Below are positions 43,400 through 52,849 of a DNA stretch of 64,000 nt, piece by piece. The notes below the pieces were generated by a model, which was not told the DNA's origin, searched no databases, and saw nothing but the letters and a program-made list of their open reading frames with translations. Made by a program: the position numbers and the translations under genes. How positions within the stretch are numbered: position 1 is the first letter of the stretch; every line of letters starts with the position of its first letter. The stretch is from Halobellus clavatus (GTDB taxonomy: Archaea > Halobacteriota > Halobacteria > Halobacteriales > Haloferacaceae), in contig NZ_FNPB01000012.1 of the NCBI RefSeq assembly GCF_900107195.1, positions 1-64,000 of the forward strand, written 5' to 3'.

Positions 43400-45517
43400 T
43401 CACTCTAAGAAATCGACATCGCTGATTTCGAATCGCGCTCCGCCGTCCTCACCGTCACAGTGAGAGAGTGACCAACCGTGTGCTTCGACAACTTCCTTGA
43501 CGATAGAGAGCCCGAATCCGGTTCCGTCTGTGTTGGTTGTATACCCGTGGTCGAAAATTTCATCGTGTTGCTCCTGGGGAATACCGTCACCGGTGTCTTC
43601 AATAAAAAAGCCGGTAAGTGACTCGCTATGATCACCCGGAGTTCCACTGTTGAGGATGCCAACACGGATAGTGAGTGGCGGGTTATTGTGTTCTCTGGCG
43701 TTCCGAAACAGGTTCTCGAACACATTCATCAGACGACTACGATCTGCTTTGACTGTCGCACCTTCCGGAACGCGTAGATTGAGATCGGTGCCATCTATCT
43801 TAATATTGTCCCAACTATCTCTCGCAACCGTAGCGAGTGATACTGTCTCTGGTTCTTCGATGTCCTGGCCAACACGCGAAAGTTTGAGCAGATCTGTGAT
43901 TATGTCTTCCATCCGCGTTGCCGACTGCTCGATAGCCTCTATATACTCCTGGTTGTCGTCATCGCTGTCGAGAAGACTCACATAACCAAGAATTACGTGG
44001 AGCGGATTCTGGAGATCGTGACTGACCACACCGGCGAACTGGTCAAGTTTCTCGTTCGACTGTTCAAGTCTTCGTTTTGTGTCTTCGAGTTCTTGCTCAT
44101 ATTCCTTGAGATCGGTCACGTCACGGGCGTAGCCAAGTACCGCCTCTTTGTTTCTCTCGGTAGTCTCGAACGGAATTCTCGTCGTCTTGAAGAACTTCGT
44201 CTCCCCATCGGGCCCCACCAATTCTTCCTCAAAGGTCATCGGATCACCCGTCTCAATGACTTCAATCTCCCGCTGTCGGTACTTATCGAAGTTCTCGATG
44301 TTTTCGACATCGGATTCGATCTCTCGTTCCCGTTTGCCCTCTATTTCCTCGGGAGCTAGGCCGTGTAATTCGGCATTTGCCTCGTTCGAGAGCAGCACCT
44401 CATCGTCGATATTCTTCACGTAGAGTGGGTCCGGGACGAGATCGACGATCTGACGGAGTTGTTCGTGGGCCTGCTCTGCGACTCTCTGAGACTCTTTGAC
44501 TTCCGTGATCTCCGTGAACACGAGTACTCGCGCCTCTATGTCCGACCTGGATAGTTCCCGATAGCGATAGTATCGTGGCATCGGTTCGTCGATGATTTCG
44601 ACAGTGGCCGAGTCAGTCTTGATTTGTCGGGCGATGTCGGTCCCGAGAACCGCTGTCAATTCCGCACCGATCGGGTGCGGATCGGATAACAGCGGTTGGG
44701 CAGCACTGTTCACGTCAATTACACGACCGGCCTGATCGACAACAATCACCGCGTCTTCGATCACGTCAAAGATCAGTGAGCGAGCGACCGGTGAGATTTC
44801 AACGAACTGTGTCGAGAACAGGGCAACCCCGAGTAACAGAGTTGTCAACCCGAACCCGATCGGAGTGGGATCGAGAGCGGGGTGTGGCCAACTCCAGATC
44901 ACGTATAGGATGTTCGTGGTCCAGGAAATCCCGATTGCTGGGAGCAAAATCAGCAATTGCAGACGGTACAATCGGGAGCGTTGGATGGCTGCATCTATGA
45001 GCAGTCCGGACCCGATTGCGACTAGCGCCCAACTATAGACAGTGAAGAGCCAGTACCACAGACCGACAGTCTCGACTGAGAGCACAGAGATCGTATCAAC
45101 AGTCGTCCTAGCGTAACTCCCGTAGAGCAATCCGTGGAGTCGCATCGTCGCAACGATCGGAATCGTGAGGGCTGGAATGACGGAAATGACAACAATCACA
45201 GGTCGGCTGACCCACTGCGTTCTCCCGTCGTAGAGTAGCGCAAATAGCAAAAAAACCACTGGTGACCCCGCGATTCCGACGTATTTGAGCGTCGTGGCTG
45301 CGATGAAGAGGTTCAGGGTCGGTGTAAACAGTCGGACGACTGCTCCAACAGTCCAGATGGCTGCCGTTCCAAGAAGAATAATAAAGACACGACCGAGAGG
45401 GTCGTCCCAGTGGTTACGGGCCGTATACACTCCAACACCCACAATTAACACGATTGTGAAGAAATGTATCGCAGTGTACGCGAGAACAACTGGTGACCCG
45501 ACTATGTCGGCAATCAT
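43400..45517 (-). CDS. Membrane histidine kinase with N-terminal 7TM sensor
   Basis: A 705-residue sensor kinase. Residues about 1-235 form seven membrane helices (histidine-kinase 7TM sensor type). A PAS domain starts near IFDVIEDAVIVVDQAGRVID and a second near IVDLVPDPLYVKNIDDEVLL, followed by a helical linker. HisKA has FAGVVSHDLQNPLHVILGYV with the phospho-acceptor His. The ATPase shows NLFRNAREHNN (N box), IEDTGDGIPQEQ and GTGFGLSIVKEV. An external or membrane signal is probable. The divergent gene upstream encodes a lone receiver, but that gene is frameshifted, so the pair may be broken. Confidence 0.92.
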   Translation of the reverse strand: MIADIVGSPVVLAYTAIHFFTIVLIVGVGVYTARNHWDDPLGRVFIILLGTAAIWTVGAVVRLFTPTLNLFIAATTLKYVGIAGSPVVFLLFALLYDGRTQWVSRPVIVVISVIPALTIPIVATMRLHGLLYGSYARTTVDTISVLSVETVGLWYWLFTVYSWALVAIGSGLLIDAAIQRSRLYRLQLLILLPAIGISWTTNILYVIWSWPHPALDPTPIGFGLTTLLLGVALFSTQFVEISPVARSLIFDVIEDAVIVVDQAGRVIDVNSAAQPLLSDPHPIGAELTAVLGTDIARQIKTDSATVEIIDEPMPRYYRYRELSRSDIEARVLVFTEITEVKESQRVAEQAHEQLRQIVDLVPDPLYVKNIDDEVLLSNEANAELHGLAPEEIEGKREREIESDVENIENFDKYRQREIEVIETGDPMTFEEELVGPDGETKFFKTTRIPFETTERNKEAVLGYARDVTDLKEYEQELEDTKRRLEQSNEKLDQFAGVVSHDLQNPLHVILGYVSLLDSDDDNQEYIEAIEQSATRMEDIITDLLKLSRVGQDIEEPETVSLATVARDSWDNIKIDGTDLNLRVPEGATVKADRSRLMNVFENLFRNAREHNNPPLTIRVGILNSGTPGDHSESLTGFFIEDTGDGIPQEQHDEIFDHGYTTNTDGTGFGLSIVKEVVEAHGWSLSHCDGEDGGARFEISDVDFLE

Positions 45518-45733
45518 TGTTGCTGTTCGGTACTCTGTTCTTTGAGCCTATGAATATAATATTCCTCCTCGGGCGGAGGCTTAGTATCTCATAGAATCAT
45601 TCTGTGATACCCTGAAAACAATCAGTGAATTTCTCGATATGCAATATAATCAAAAAATCAGTTGCGTCGCTGCCAACTGTTTATGAAACAATACATCTTC
45701 ATTATCAGATAGGGATTCTATTTGTTAAGTGAA

Positions 45734-46079
45734 ATGGTCGATCTCGTCCTCGCTGAGGACATACCGTTACAGCAGAATTTGATACAGTATTTTGTGGAAG
45801 ACTACGGCGCATCGATAAAATGCGCCAAAGATGGAGACGAAGCACTGTGGTTTGCAAGCGTTTACAACCCCGATATCGCGATTTTGGATCCCAATATGTC
45901 GGTAAGAAAGTGGTTTTCAATCTACGGAACAGATCAAGCGTATCAATCCAAATATTGAAATAATTGTCAGTACTGTATACGCATCCGAGAAGTCAATTAA
46001 AAAGGATGCTGATGACCACCTGATTAAACCCTATACGAAGCATGCTCTGATAGAATCAATCGAATCTGTGATTGAATGA
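45734..46079 (+). pseudogene. Lone response-regulator receiver, frameshifted
   Basis: A CheY-like receiver in two frames. The first frame gives MVDLVLAEDIPLQQNLIQYF, the phospho-acceptor Asp in PDIAILDPNMS, then goes out of register at a TTTT run (45914-45917). The second frame continues INPNIEIIVSTVYASEKSIK and DDHLIKPYTKHALIESIESV to a stop, holding the conserved Thr/Ser and Lys. Dropping one T restores a complete 114-residue receiver. The gene lies divergently from the 7TM kinase. A sequencing error, a pseudogene or a programmed shift would all fit. Confidence 0.75.
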
Positions 46080-46119
46080 GTGGTGCAGACAAACTTCTCC
46101 ATCTCGCTGCTCAGTTCGC

Positions 46120-46190
46120 AATCAGAGTCTCACGGCTGAGTCAGCCGTGCAACCGCGAAATAAACACCGTGATAACTCTTCTATGACACC
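46120..46190 (+). repeat. Dispersed repeat, copy B
   Basis: The direct-orientation partner of 42090-42162. Here the hairpin is perfect: CGGCTGA-G-TCAGCCG (46133-46147), followed by the shared GAAATAAACACCGTG block. The two copies bracket the metallophosphoesterase, kinase and receiver genes. Confidence 0.6.
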
Positions 46191-46196
46191 CTGGAA

Positions 46197-46496
46197 TTAG
46201 CGGAACGACATCGCGAGATCGACTCCGGCCTCGAGCACGACGTCGACGAATTCGCTCGCGAACGTAGTAAACGCGCCAACGTCGGGCTCGAGCCGTCCCG
46301 CACCGATCGCGACCGCGAGCGCGACCAGCGAGACGAGGAGATACGAGACGGCGGAGACGCTCGCGCCGCCGGTCGACCACTCACTCGCATCGAGCGTGGA
46401 GGCCGAATTATGGTCCTCGTTCAAGACTCGGGGGAACACGCCGAGCGCATCGATATCGAGGTGGTTCGCTCGATACTCGAACGAGTTGTTACCCAA
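46197..46496 (-). CDS. Hypothetical protein with one membrane helix
   Basis: A 99-residue frame with one hydrophobic segment (residues about 48-66, VSAVSYLLVSLVALAVAIGA) and an acidic C-terminal helix (FASEFVDVVLEAGVDLAMSF). It is G+C-rich, like the permease block upstream, and could be the leftover end of a larger membrane protein. I recognise no family. It starts 83 bases after the end of the permease-UspA gene on the same strand. Confidence 0.4.
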   Translation of the reverse strand: MGNNSFEYRANHLDIDALGVFPRVLNEDHNSASTLDASEWSTGGASVSAVSYLLVSLVALAVAIGAGRLEPDVGAFTTFASEFVDVVLEAGVDLAMSFR

Positions 46497-46579
46497 GTGA
46501 AGAAAATCCGATAGTGCCCCAACAGAAGCCGCCTCCGATGTGAAGTCATATTTTTGGACAGTAGCAGAAACAGTTCAGC

Positions 46580-48817
46580 TCACAATATTCGTTCGATCAG
46601 CCCGCGGTCGCGATGTTTCTCAGCAAGCAGGACCGAACACTCCACATCGTCGACAACGTCTAAAACGAGTGTCCCAGAGACGAGTCGGCGGAGGAGCCCT
46701 TCCTCGGTCGCACCGATCAGCAGGAGTGTCGCATCCGCCGAGGCATTCCGGATTGCCGTTTTGACGTCACCAGATTTGACGAGGAGCTCAGCATCCTCCA
46801 GCCCGTTGTCCGCTGCCCACTCTTCGAGGAACCGCTCACCAGCTTCGCGGTCCTCGTCAACGTTGAGGAGACTAACTTTCGCATCGAACTCGGCCTGGAG
46901 CAACTTCGCGACGGCGGCTGATAATTCTGAGTCGGGACCACCAGCTGTCGGAAGCAGGATGTGTGAGTGATCGAACCCGCGGTCTCGGAAGATCAGGAAG
47001 TCACAGGGGACTGCCTCTGTGAGTTCGTCGATCGCCGACTCCGCTCGACCGGGTGAGCCGTGTGAGTTTGGCCCCCACCCCATAACGACCAGGTCCGCGG
47101 TGTAACTACGGGCGGCATCGAAGATCGCCTCGTAGGATTTGTGCGAGAGCACGGTGTGAGTCTCGACGTCGACGCCGAATGTCTCAGCGTCCTCGCGGGC
47201 GTTGTCGAGCAGATGTTTTGAGCTCTCGTCTATCTCGTCGGACCGATCGGCAGCCGCCGCCAAGGCCGTCTGGTCGGGCACTGTAACAATGTGGGTGGCG
47301 ACGACGGTGCCGCCGCGCTGTTTTGCGATCGCACTGGCGAGCGTGATAAGTTCCTGCTCGTGGGCGGGGTTAGCCAGCGGTACCATCACACGGTACTCTC
47401 CGCCGTCCGGTTTGACGCCCGCAGCGGCGTCGACCGCGATATCGGGCATTTCCTCCGGGCGCGAGATGATGTGTTTTGAGAGGATTCCCTGTTTCTCGGT
47501 TCGGGTCCGAGCGTAGAGGAAGTACCACAGGAGCGCCGCACCCGCGATACCGAACGATAGTAGCAACGCGTCACTGGAGACGAAAATCAAAAGCGCGAAG
47601 GAGAACACGACGCCCAGAATCGGCAACAGCGGATACAACGGGACTACGAAGTCCGGGGTGTACTCTTCGGGGGCGACGTAGCGCATCACGATCAGCGCCA
47701 AGTTCAACAGCCCGTAAATAATGAGGTGGAGTCCCGACGCGGCCCCGGACAAAAGCGTCAGATCGCCGATAACGATGAACAGGAGGATGAGTCCGCCAGT
47801 GATACCGATCGCGCGGTAGGGAGTTCCGAACCGCTTGTGGATCTCGTTCAATGCCGGCGTGACGATGCGGTCGCGGCCCATCGCAAAGTTGATTCGCGAA
47901 GACGCGAGAATGGAAGCGTTCGCGCTGGAGGCGGTTGCGAGGAGGCCACCGAACAGCAGGGCACCGCCCATCACGGCCCCCTGGATGTACTCCCCGACTT
48001 CAACGACGGCGATGGGGTTCTCGGCGTTTGAGCTGATGACGTCCGCGATGAATCCCGGGGGAACGGCTGCACTCATAATCACCAAGACGAGCGCGTAGAT
48101 GAGTGTCACAATGACGACGCTGCCAATGACCGCCCGCGGAAGGTTCCGGCCGGGATCTTTGATCTCCTCGGCGACGCTCGTGATCTGGACGAACCCGAGA
48201 TAGGAGACGAAGATGAGTCCCGTCGTCTCCAGTGTGGTGACCACGTCCGTCGCGGCCGGGAGGTTCGATGGTTCGGCCCGGAGCGTCCCGAGGAACGTGA
48301 ACACGGTGAGGATAGCGACCAACAGGACGACGATGATGTTCTGGAGGCGTCCCGTCTCCTTCGCGCCGACGTAGTTGACAAGGACGAAGAAGGCGCCACC
48401 GACGAGCGCGATGATCTTCACAACAGTAATCGATATCGGACCGGCGCCGACACTGCCCGAGAGGCCGAATATCCGGGCGATATACCGGCCAAATCCGACC
48501 ATATAGAAGGCGCTGGCGAATGCCAGGCCGAGCCAGTTGGCCCAGCCGGCGATCGACCCGAACATCGGCCCCAGCGCGTGGTTGACATAGTAATAAGCCC
48601 CACCCGAGCGGGGCATCGCGGTGCCGAGTTCGCTGGCAGACAGCGCCGTGAACATCGCGATGACACCCCCCAAAACGAATGCTACGGATGCCAGTGACCC
48701 AGCTCTGAGGATTGCTTCACCCGGCAAAACGAAGATGCCCGCGCCGATCATCGTACCGACGCCGATGGTCAGCGCTGCGAGCGGTCCGAGGTCCTTGGCG
48801 AGGTCTTCCTCACTCAT
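46580..48817 (-). CDS. APC-family amino acid permease fused to two UspA domains
   Basis: A 745-residue transporter. The first 440 residues hold about twelve membrane helices with the APC hallmark TIGVGTMIGAGIFVLPGEAI in helix 1 and SGGAYYYVNHALGPMFGSIA. The rest is cytoplasmic: two tandem universal-stress-protein domains, one starting YRVMVPLANPAHEQELITLA with VVMGWGPNSHGSPGR (nucleotide loop), the other starting HILLPTAGGPDSELSAAVAK. The UspA part may gate transport by ATP/AMP or energy state. It overlaps the UspA gene upstream by 4 bases. Likely cargo is an amino acid or polyamine. Confidence 0.9.
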   Translation of the reverse strand: MSEEDLAKDLGPLAALTIGVGTMIGAGIFVLPGEAILRAGSLASVAFVLGGVIAMFTALSASELGTAMPRSGGAYYYVNHALGPMFGSIAGWANWLGLAFASAFYMVGFGRYIARIFGLSGSVGAGPISITVVKIIALVGGAFFVLVNYVGAKETGRLQNIIVVLLVAILTVFTFLGTLRAEPSNLPAATDVVTTLETTGLIFVSYLGFVQITSVAEEIKDPGRNLPRAVIGSVVIVTLIYALVLVIMSAAVPPGFIADVISSNAENPIAVVEVGEYIQGAVMGGALLFGGLLATASSANASILASSRINFAMGRDRIVTPALNEIHKRFGTPYRAIGITGGLILLFIVIGDLTLLSGAASGLHLIIYGLLNLALIVMRYVAPEEYTPDFVVPLYPLLPILGVVFSFALLIFVSSDALLLSFGIAGAALLWYFLYARTRTEKQGILSKHIISRPEEMPDIAVDAAAGVKPDGGEYRVMVPLANPAHEQELITLASAIAKQRGGTVVATHIVTVPDQTALAAAADRSDEIDESSKHLLDNAREDAETFGVDVETHTVLSHKSYEAIFDAARSYTADLVVMGWGPNSHGSPGRAESAIDELTEAVPCDFLIFRDRGFDHSHILLPTAGGPDSELSAAVAKLLQAEFDAKVSLLNVDEDREAGERFLEEWAADNGLEDAELLVKSGDVKTAIRNASADATLLLIGATEEGLLRRLVSGTLVLDVVDDVECSVLLAEKHRDRGLIERIL

Positions 48818-49245
48818 TCTTCGTCCTCTCGGGGGAGGGCGATGACGGGGCGATCCGCCCTGGTCACCAGTTTCAGCGAGATATCACCGGAGAGGTACTG
48901 CATCAGTCGGTTCCCGCCGCGAGAGCGGTAGGCGATGGCACTGGCACCGACCTCGTCAGCGGCTTCGAAGATCTTGGCAGCCACGTCTCGTCCGTAAGCG
49001 GTGTGGTCGTCTGCGTCGGGAAACACCGACCGAACGGCGGCGTATGATTCCGCGGCCAACTCTTCGGACTGCTCGACTGGTGTCTTATCCGGGACGCCGC
49101 CACCCTTCTCTACGACGTGAAGAGCTGTAACGTGGGCCGGCCCGTAGGGCTCAAGGGCCGCCGCCGTAGCTTCCGCGTCGGCTTCGTGAGCGACGGGAAG
49201 AAGCACGTGTGCGAGGATGTCTTCGTCGTCGGGCTCACTGCTCAT
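48814..49245 (-). CDS. UspA-family universal stress protein
   Basis: A 143-residue single-domain UspA: ILAHVLLPVAHEADAEATAA, ALHVVEKGGGVPDK, ADEVGASAIAYRSRGGNRLM and YLSGDISLKLVTRADRPVIA. The usual G-x2-G-x9-G(S/T) ATP loop is altered (YRSRGGNRLMQYLSGDISLK), so ATP binding may be weak. It is translationally coupled to the permease-UspA gene, and presumably the lone domain pairs with the permease tail. Confidence 0.85.
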   Translation of the reverse strand: MSSEPDDEDILAHVLLPVAHEADAEATAAALEPYGPAHVTALHVVEKGGGVPDKTPVEQSEELAAESYAAVRSVFPDADDHTAYGRDVAAKIFEAADEVGASAIAYRSRGGNRLMQYLSGDISLKLVTRADRPVIALPREDEE

Positions 49246-49462
49246 ACTGGCACGTTTATCGACTATCTCTTAAGCGTGTGTATCCAGTTTCGGATGGCTT
49301 GCGGTACTGTCCGCTAAACGGATCGATCTACTGTCACTCGCTATTGAAACCGGGTGTTCACCGGTGTAATGACAAACCACGGAAACGGGAAGATCACTTT
49401 TGATCGGTGTCTGTCACTGCGTACTAACAACCCCCCATCACAGACGAGGACACAAAAGAACC

Positions 49463-49825
49463 GTGTTCGATATACAGGATGCGCTTCAGTCGCAGACGGT
49501 GAAGGTGGCCACCTTTCTGGAACGGTATCTCAGACTCGCGTTTATCATCGGGATTCGTGCTACGATGCTAACCGCGGGACTGTTCCTGATTTACGCCCTT
49601 ACCGGCATATCTTCAGTTTTCTTTGGCCGACCTGCTCTATCATACCCTGTCTTTTCGCTCGAAGGTGACCCAATTTTCGTAATCGGTGGAGCACTGATGG
49701 GCCTGTTAGTGGTACAATCTTCCGGATCATTCGTTTTATACCACCAGTTGGTCGGAACAGAAAGTGATAGATCACAGGTGGCTATCTTGTTTGGGTTCAT
49801 CAGCCTCGGGTTCGGGGGGCAGTAG
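49463..49825 (+). CDS. Small membrane protein, two to three helices
   Basis: From a GTG start (VFDIQDALQSQTVKVATFLE) the product has about 120 residues: an amphipathic N-terminus and three hydrophobic segments (AFIIGIRATMLTAGLFLIYA, PIFVIGGALMGLLVVQSSGS, VAILFGFISLGFGG). A longer frame to 49400 would add a Cys/His-rich stretch that looks like non-coding sequence. The function is unknown. It stands divergently from the UspA operon and may be regulated with it. Confidence 0.55.
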   Translation: MFDIQDALQSQTVKVATFLERYLRLAFIIGIRATMLTAGLFLIYALTGISSVFFGRPALSYPVFSLEGDPIFVIGGALMGLLVVQSSGSFVLYHQLVGTESDRSQVAILFGFISLGFGGQ

Positions 49826-49904
49826 TCCGGATTATACTACCACCGGCTATCCAAATGATCCCCTCCACTATTTAGACGGCTACGTCTAAGGGTGCAGGGC
49901 CGGA

Positions 49905-50261
49905 TCAACCGACCCCCGTCGATATCCGTATCAATAGGTTCTCGAGTAGCACACTGTCATTCCAGCAGCTCACGTCAGGTATGATAGAACAGTAGATCCA
50001 CGTGAGACGCGTACCACACTGGGGACAGAATTGCATAGATCCGAAGATAGGGTGTACGAGTTTGATCTGGGACTCGTAGTCACAGTTTGAGCATTGGTGG
50101 GCCGGTGGTTCTCGGAGCCATATCCGCTGATTGGATTCTGACTCCTTCTTGCGGATTTTGCCGTCCTGCTGGAGACTTCCTAAAAGGGACCACAGACGAC
50201 CTTTTGTGACATTCACCCGCCCAATTAAATCCTCTAACGTGTACGGTTCGAACGGCTCCAT
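49905..50261 (-). CDS. Winged-helix protein with C-terminal zinc ribbon
   Basis: A 118-residue putative regulator. The first 50 residues form a winged helix (YTLEDLIGRVNVTKGRLWSL, LQQDGKIRKKESESN). A zinc ribbon follows: HQCSNCDYESQIKLVH and MQFCPQCGTRLTW. The tail is hydrophobic. Such small fusions are common in haloarchaea next to transporters or IS-rich areas and probably bind DNA. It is isolated between transport genes, so the permease and UspA genes around it are possible targets, by position only. Confidence 0.65.
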   Translation of the reverse strand: MEPFEPYTLEDLIGRVNVTKGRLWSLLGSLQQDGKIRKKESESNQRIWLREPPAHQCSNCDYESQIKLVHPIFGSMQFCPQCGTRLTWIYCSIIPDVSCWNDSVLLENLLIRISTGVG

Positions 50262-50721
50262 CGCCTCGGGGTCAAGCCCCGAGACTTCCCGTTTCTACGA
50301 CATAAACGTCATCTGGTGATAATGACTCGTCCGTCGACGACTGTTCATCGGAGTCATCGTTCGACGTATCCGACCTAATGGCTCCGACAGGCGTAACTCA
50401 TTCGACGGAGCAGATATGAACAGCTCAAACTGCATTGTATGAGGTCTCGGCCGTCTGTAGGCCACCCCGTCCCCCACCCGCGATTGCAAACCGTTTTGTT
50501 TTGGTCATCGTTTGTCGCTTCGGACCGCGTTGTTTTCAACGGCCACCTCGATTCCTTCGCATCTGGAATGCGGTTCTTCGACGCCACCAAAGCCCCTTGT
50601 AATGGCTTATCAAATGCAAGCGCAATTTCTGCACCAGGGGAACTCATCCCGGGAATAAAGTGCCTCAAATAGATTACGGGAAGCGTAAGATGTACAACGA
50701 GCGAAACGGCGGTCTTAGGTA
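50262..50721. other. Intergenic gap before the APC permease
   Basis: About 460 bases with no convincing gene. The only long frame (50439-50672, plus) has Cys, Arg and Ser runs and no recognisable fold. The last 60 bases before 50722 are A+T-richer and may hold the permease promoter. Confidence 0.5.
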
Positions 50722-52176
50722 ATGAGCGGAAGTCAAACTCGCGCTCCAGAGGCCGAGCTCGGGCTGCTCGACGCGACGATGATCGGGATGGGGGCGATGA
50801 TCGGGGCTGGAATTTTCGTTTTGACGGGACTGGCTGCCGAAATCGCTGGTCCGGCCGCGATTCTCGTCTTTGCGCTGAACGGGGTCGTCACCGCGTTCAC
50901 CGGTCTCTCGTATGCCGAACTCGCGGCCTCCATCCCCAAAAGCGGCGGCGGGTACGCCTTCGTCCGGGAGATCTTCGACGACTTGCCCTCGTTCATTATG
51001 GGCTGGATGCTCTGGTTCGCTTATATGATCGCAGGAGCACTGTACGCGCTCGGTTTCGCGCCGAACTTTCTCGAATTACTGCACGTCTATGGGATAGTCC
51101 CGCCACCGGATCAGGTTGGTGCTGTGGTGCTCCCAGTCATCGACGCGGGGGTACCACTCGCCTTCCTGCTGGCGTTCGTAGCGGTGCTCGGATTAGTGCT
51201 GCTCAATGCTGTCTCGACGGCGGCCAGCGGGAGCGTCGAGACGATCTTCACAATCATCAAAGTGAGTATCTTGGTCGTGTTTGTCGCGTTCGGACTCGCC
51301 TCGCCGATGTTCTCCGGGGCCGAGTTCCAGCCACTGTTCCCCGAAGGAAGCGGAGCGGCCGCGATACTCCCAGCGATGGGTCTCACGTTCATCGCCTTCG
51401 AGGGATACGACCTCATCACCACCGTCACCGAGGAGGTCAAGAATCCACGTGAGAACATTCCGAAAGCGATCTTCGTGAGCCTCATCGTGACCGTGATTGT
51501 CTACTTGGCGGTCGTGACGGTCGCTATTGCCACGCTCGGGGCCGGGGGACTCGCCGATGCCGGCGAGGCGGGGATCGCTGCGGCGGCGACCTCGTTTATG
51601 CCCACCGGACTGCCGATCATCCAGAACGGGGGCGCGCTCATCGTCTTCGGGGCGGTCTTCTCGACACTGACTGCGCTGAACGCGGTCGTGATTGCCTCTT
51701 CGCGGGTGGCGTTCTCGATGGGACGCGAGGGACAGTTGTTGCCCTCGTTCGGGCAACTGCACCACCGCTATGGGACGCCGTTCGTGGCAATCCTCGCCAG
51801 CGCGGTGGTTATGCTCGGATCGGTGGCGTTGCCGACCCAGAGCGCCGGGAATATGTCGAGTCTGTTCTTCCTGCTCTCGTTTATTATCGTCAACGTCGCC
51901 GTGATCAGACTTCGCCGCGAGCGCCCGAATATGAACCGCCCCTACGAGATGCCGTTCTACCCGGCACCCCCGCTGATCGGCATCGCGCTCAACCTGATCT
52001 TGGCCGGGGTGCTCGTAGAGTACCTGATCCGGACGGATCCACTGGCGCTGGTCCTCAGCGCGGCGTGGATCCTGCTCGGCGGGATCGCGTACTTCGCACT
52101 CAATCGGCTGCGGGCGCAACCGACGCGTAGCCCGACAGACACGGACACCGAAGTCACACCGGAGGCTGAAGACTAA
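50722..52176 (+). CDS. APC-family amino acid permease
   Basis: A 484-residue transporter with about twelve helices. Helix 1 carries ATMIGMGAMIGAGIFVLTGL (the APC substrate-binding Gly-rich break), and IPKSGGGYAFVREIFDDLPS and GYDLITTVTEEVKNPRENIP are family hallmarks. It lacks the cytoplasmic UspA tail of its relative at 46.6 kb. It is followed 5 bases later by trkA on the same strand, so a nucleotide- or NAD-responsive partner may take the role of the fused domain. The substrate is unknown; cationic amino acids are common for this group. Confidence 0.9.
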   Translation: MSGSQTRAPEAELGLLDATMIGMGAMIGAGIFVLTGLAAEIAGPAAILVFALNGVVTAFTGLSYAELAASIPKSGGGYAFVREIFDDLPSFIMGWMLWFAYMIAGALYALGFAPNFLELLHVYGIVPPPDQVGAVVLPVIDAGVPLAFLLAFVAVLGLVLLNAVSTAASGSVETIFTIIKVSILVVFVAFGLASPMFSGAEFQPLFPEGSGAAAILPAMGLTFIAFEGYDLITTVTEEVKNPRENIPKAIFVSLIVTVIVYLAVVTVAIATLGAGGLADAGEAGIAAAATSFMPTGLPIIQNGGALIVFGAVFSTLTALNAVVIASSRVAFSMGREGQLLPSFGQLHHRYGTPFVAILASAVVMLGSVALPTQSAGNMSSLFFLLSFIIVNVAVIRLRRERPNMNRPYEMPFYPAPPLIGIALNLILAGVLVEYLIRTDPLALVLSAAWILLGGIAYFALNRLRAQPTRSPTDTDTEVTPEAED

Positions 52177-52181
52177 AATAC

Positions 52182-52835
52182 ATGACCAACGGTCTCGACA
52201 TCATCATCGCTGGCGGCGGGCGAGTCGGCTTCCAGACAGCCGAGATACTTGCCAACCGTGACCACGACGTAACAATCATCGAACGCAACGAGCGAATTGT
52301 CTCGGAAATCGCCGACGAGTGGATAGCGACCGTCATCGAAGGCGATGCGACTAACCCCGAAATCATCGAACAGGCTGGTATCGAGCGAGCCGACACGATT
52401 GCGGCTCTCACTGGTGAAACCGGGCTGAATCTCGCGGTTTGTCTAGCCGCTTCGGAGTTAGATCCCGGAATTCGGACGATAGCGCGCATCGGCCGCGCGG
52501 CCGGTACAGCCTACACCCGGTTTGTCGACGCGGTACTCTTCCCTGAGCGGGCCGGCGCGCGCGTGGCGGCAAACGAGATCGCCGGTAGTGATGTCCAGAC
52601 GCTGGCAGACGTGACCGGCGACCTTGACATTATGCTCGTGCGCGTCGCAGAGGGGGCCCCGGCCGCCGGAAAACAACTGACTGAAGTCCGATTTCCGGCC
52701 GGAACGTTGGTCGTTTCCGACGACGATGGCCATCGAGTCGCCCGTCCCGACACGACGTTGACCCCCGGCAACCGATACGTCGTCGCGGTCGAACCAGACG
52801 TCGCCGACGAAGTGATGAACCTGATGAGGGGGTAA
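52182..52835 (+). CDS. trkA: TrkA-type NAD-binding regulatory subunit
   Basis: A 217-residue RCK protein. IIIAGGGRVGFQTAEILANR is the Rossmann Gly-x-Gly-x2-Gly loop, followed by VTIIERNERIVSEIADE with the acidic residue that binds NAD ribose. Then come VIEGDATNPEIIEQAGIERA and a C-terminal TrkA-C domain (ITGDLDIMLVRVAEG-like) binding an unidentified ligand. TrkA normally gates Trk/Ktr potassium transporters. Here it follows an APC permease by 5 bases and faces a K+-channel gene that carries its own RCK domains, so its partner is not certain. Confidence 0.87.
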   Translation: MTNGLDIIIAGGGRVGFQTAEILANRDHDVTIIERNERIVSEIADEWIATVIEGDATNPEIIEQAGIERADTIAALTGETGLNLAVCLAASELDPGIRTIARIGRAAGTAYTRFVDAVLFPERAGARVAANEIAGSDVQTLADVTGDLDIMLVRVAEGAPAAGKQLTEVRFPAGTLVVSDDDGHRVARPDTTLTPGNRYVVAVEPDVADEVMNLMRG

Positions 52836-52849
52836 TGAACTCCAAGCAG

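Noticed and set aside
50439-50672. Plus-strand 77-codon frame before the APC permease
   Set aside because: No recognisable fold and composition typical of non-coding sequence.
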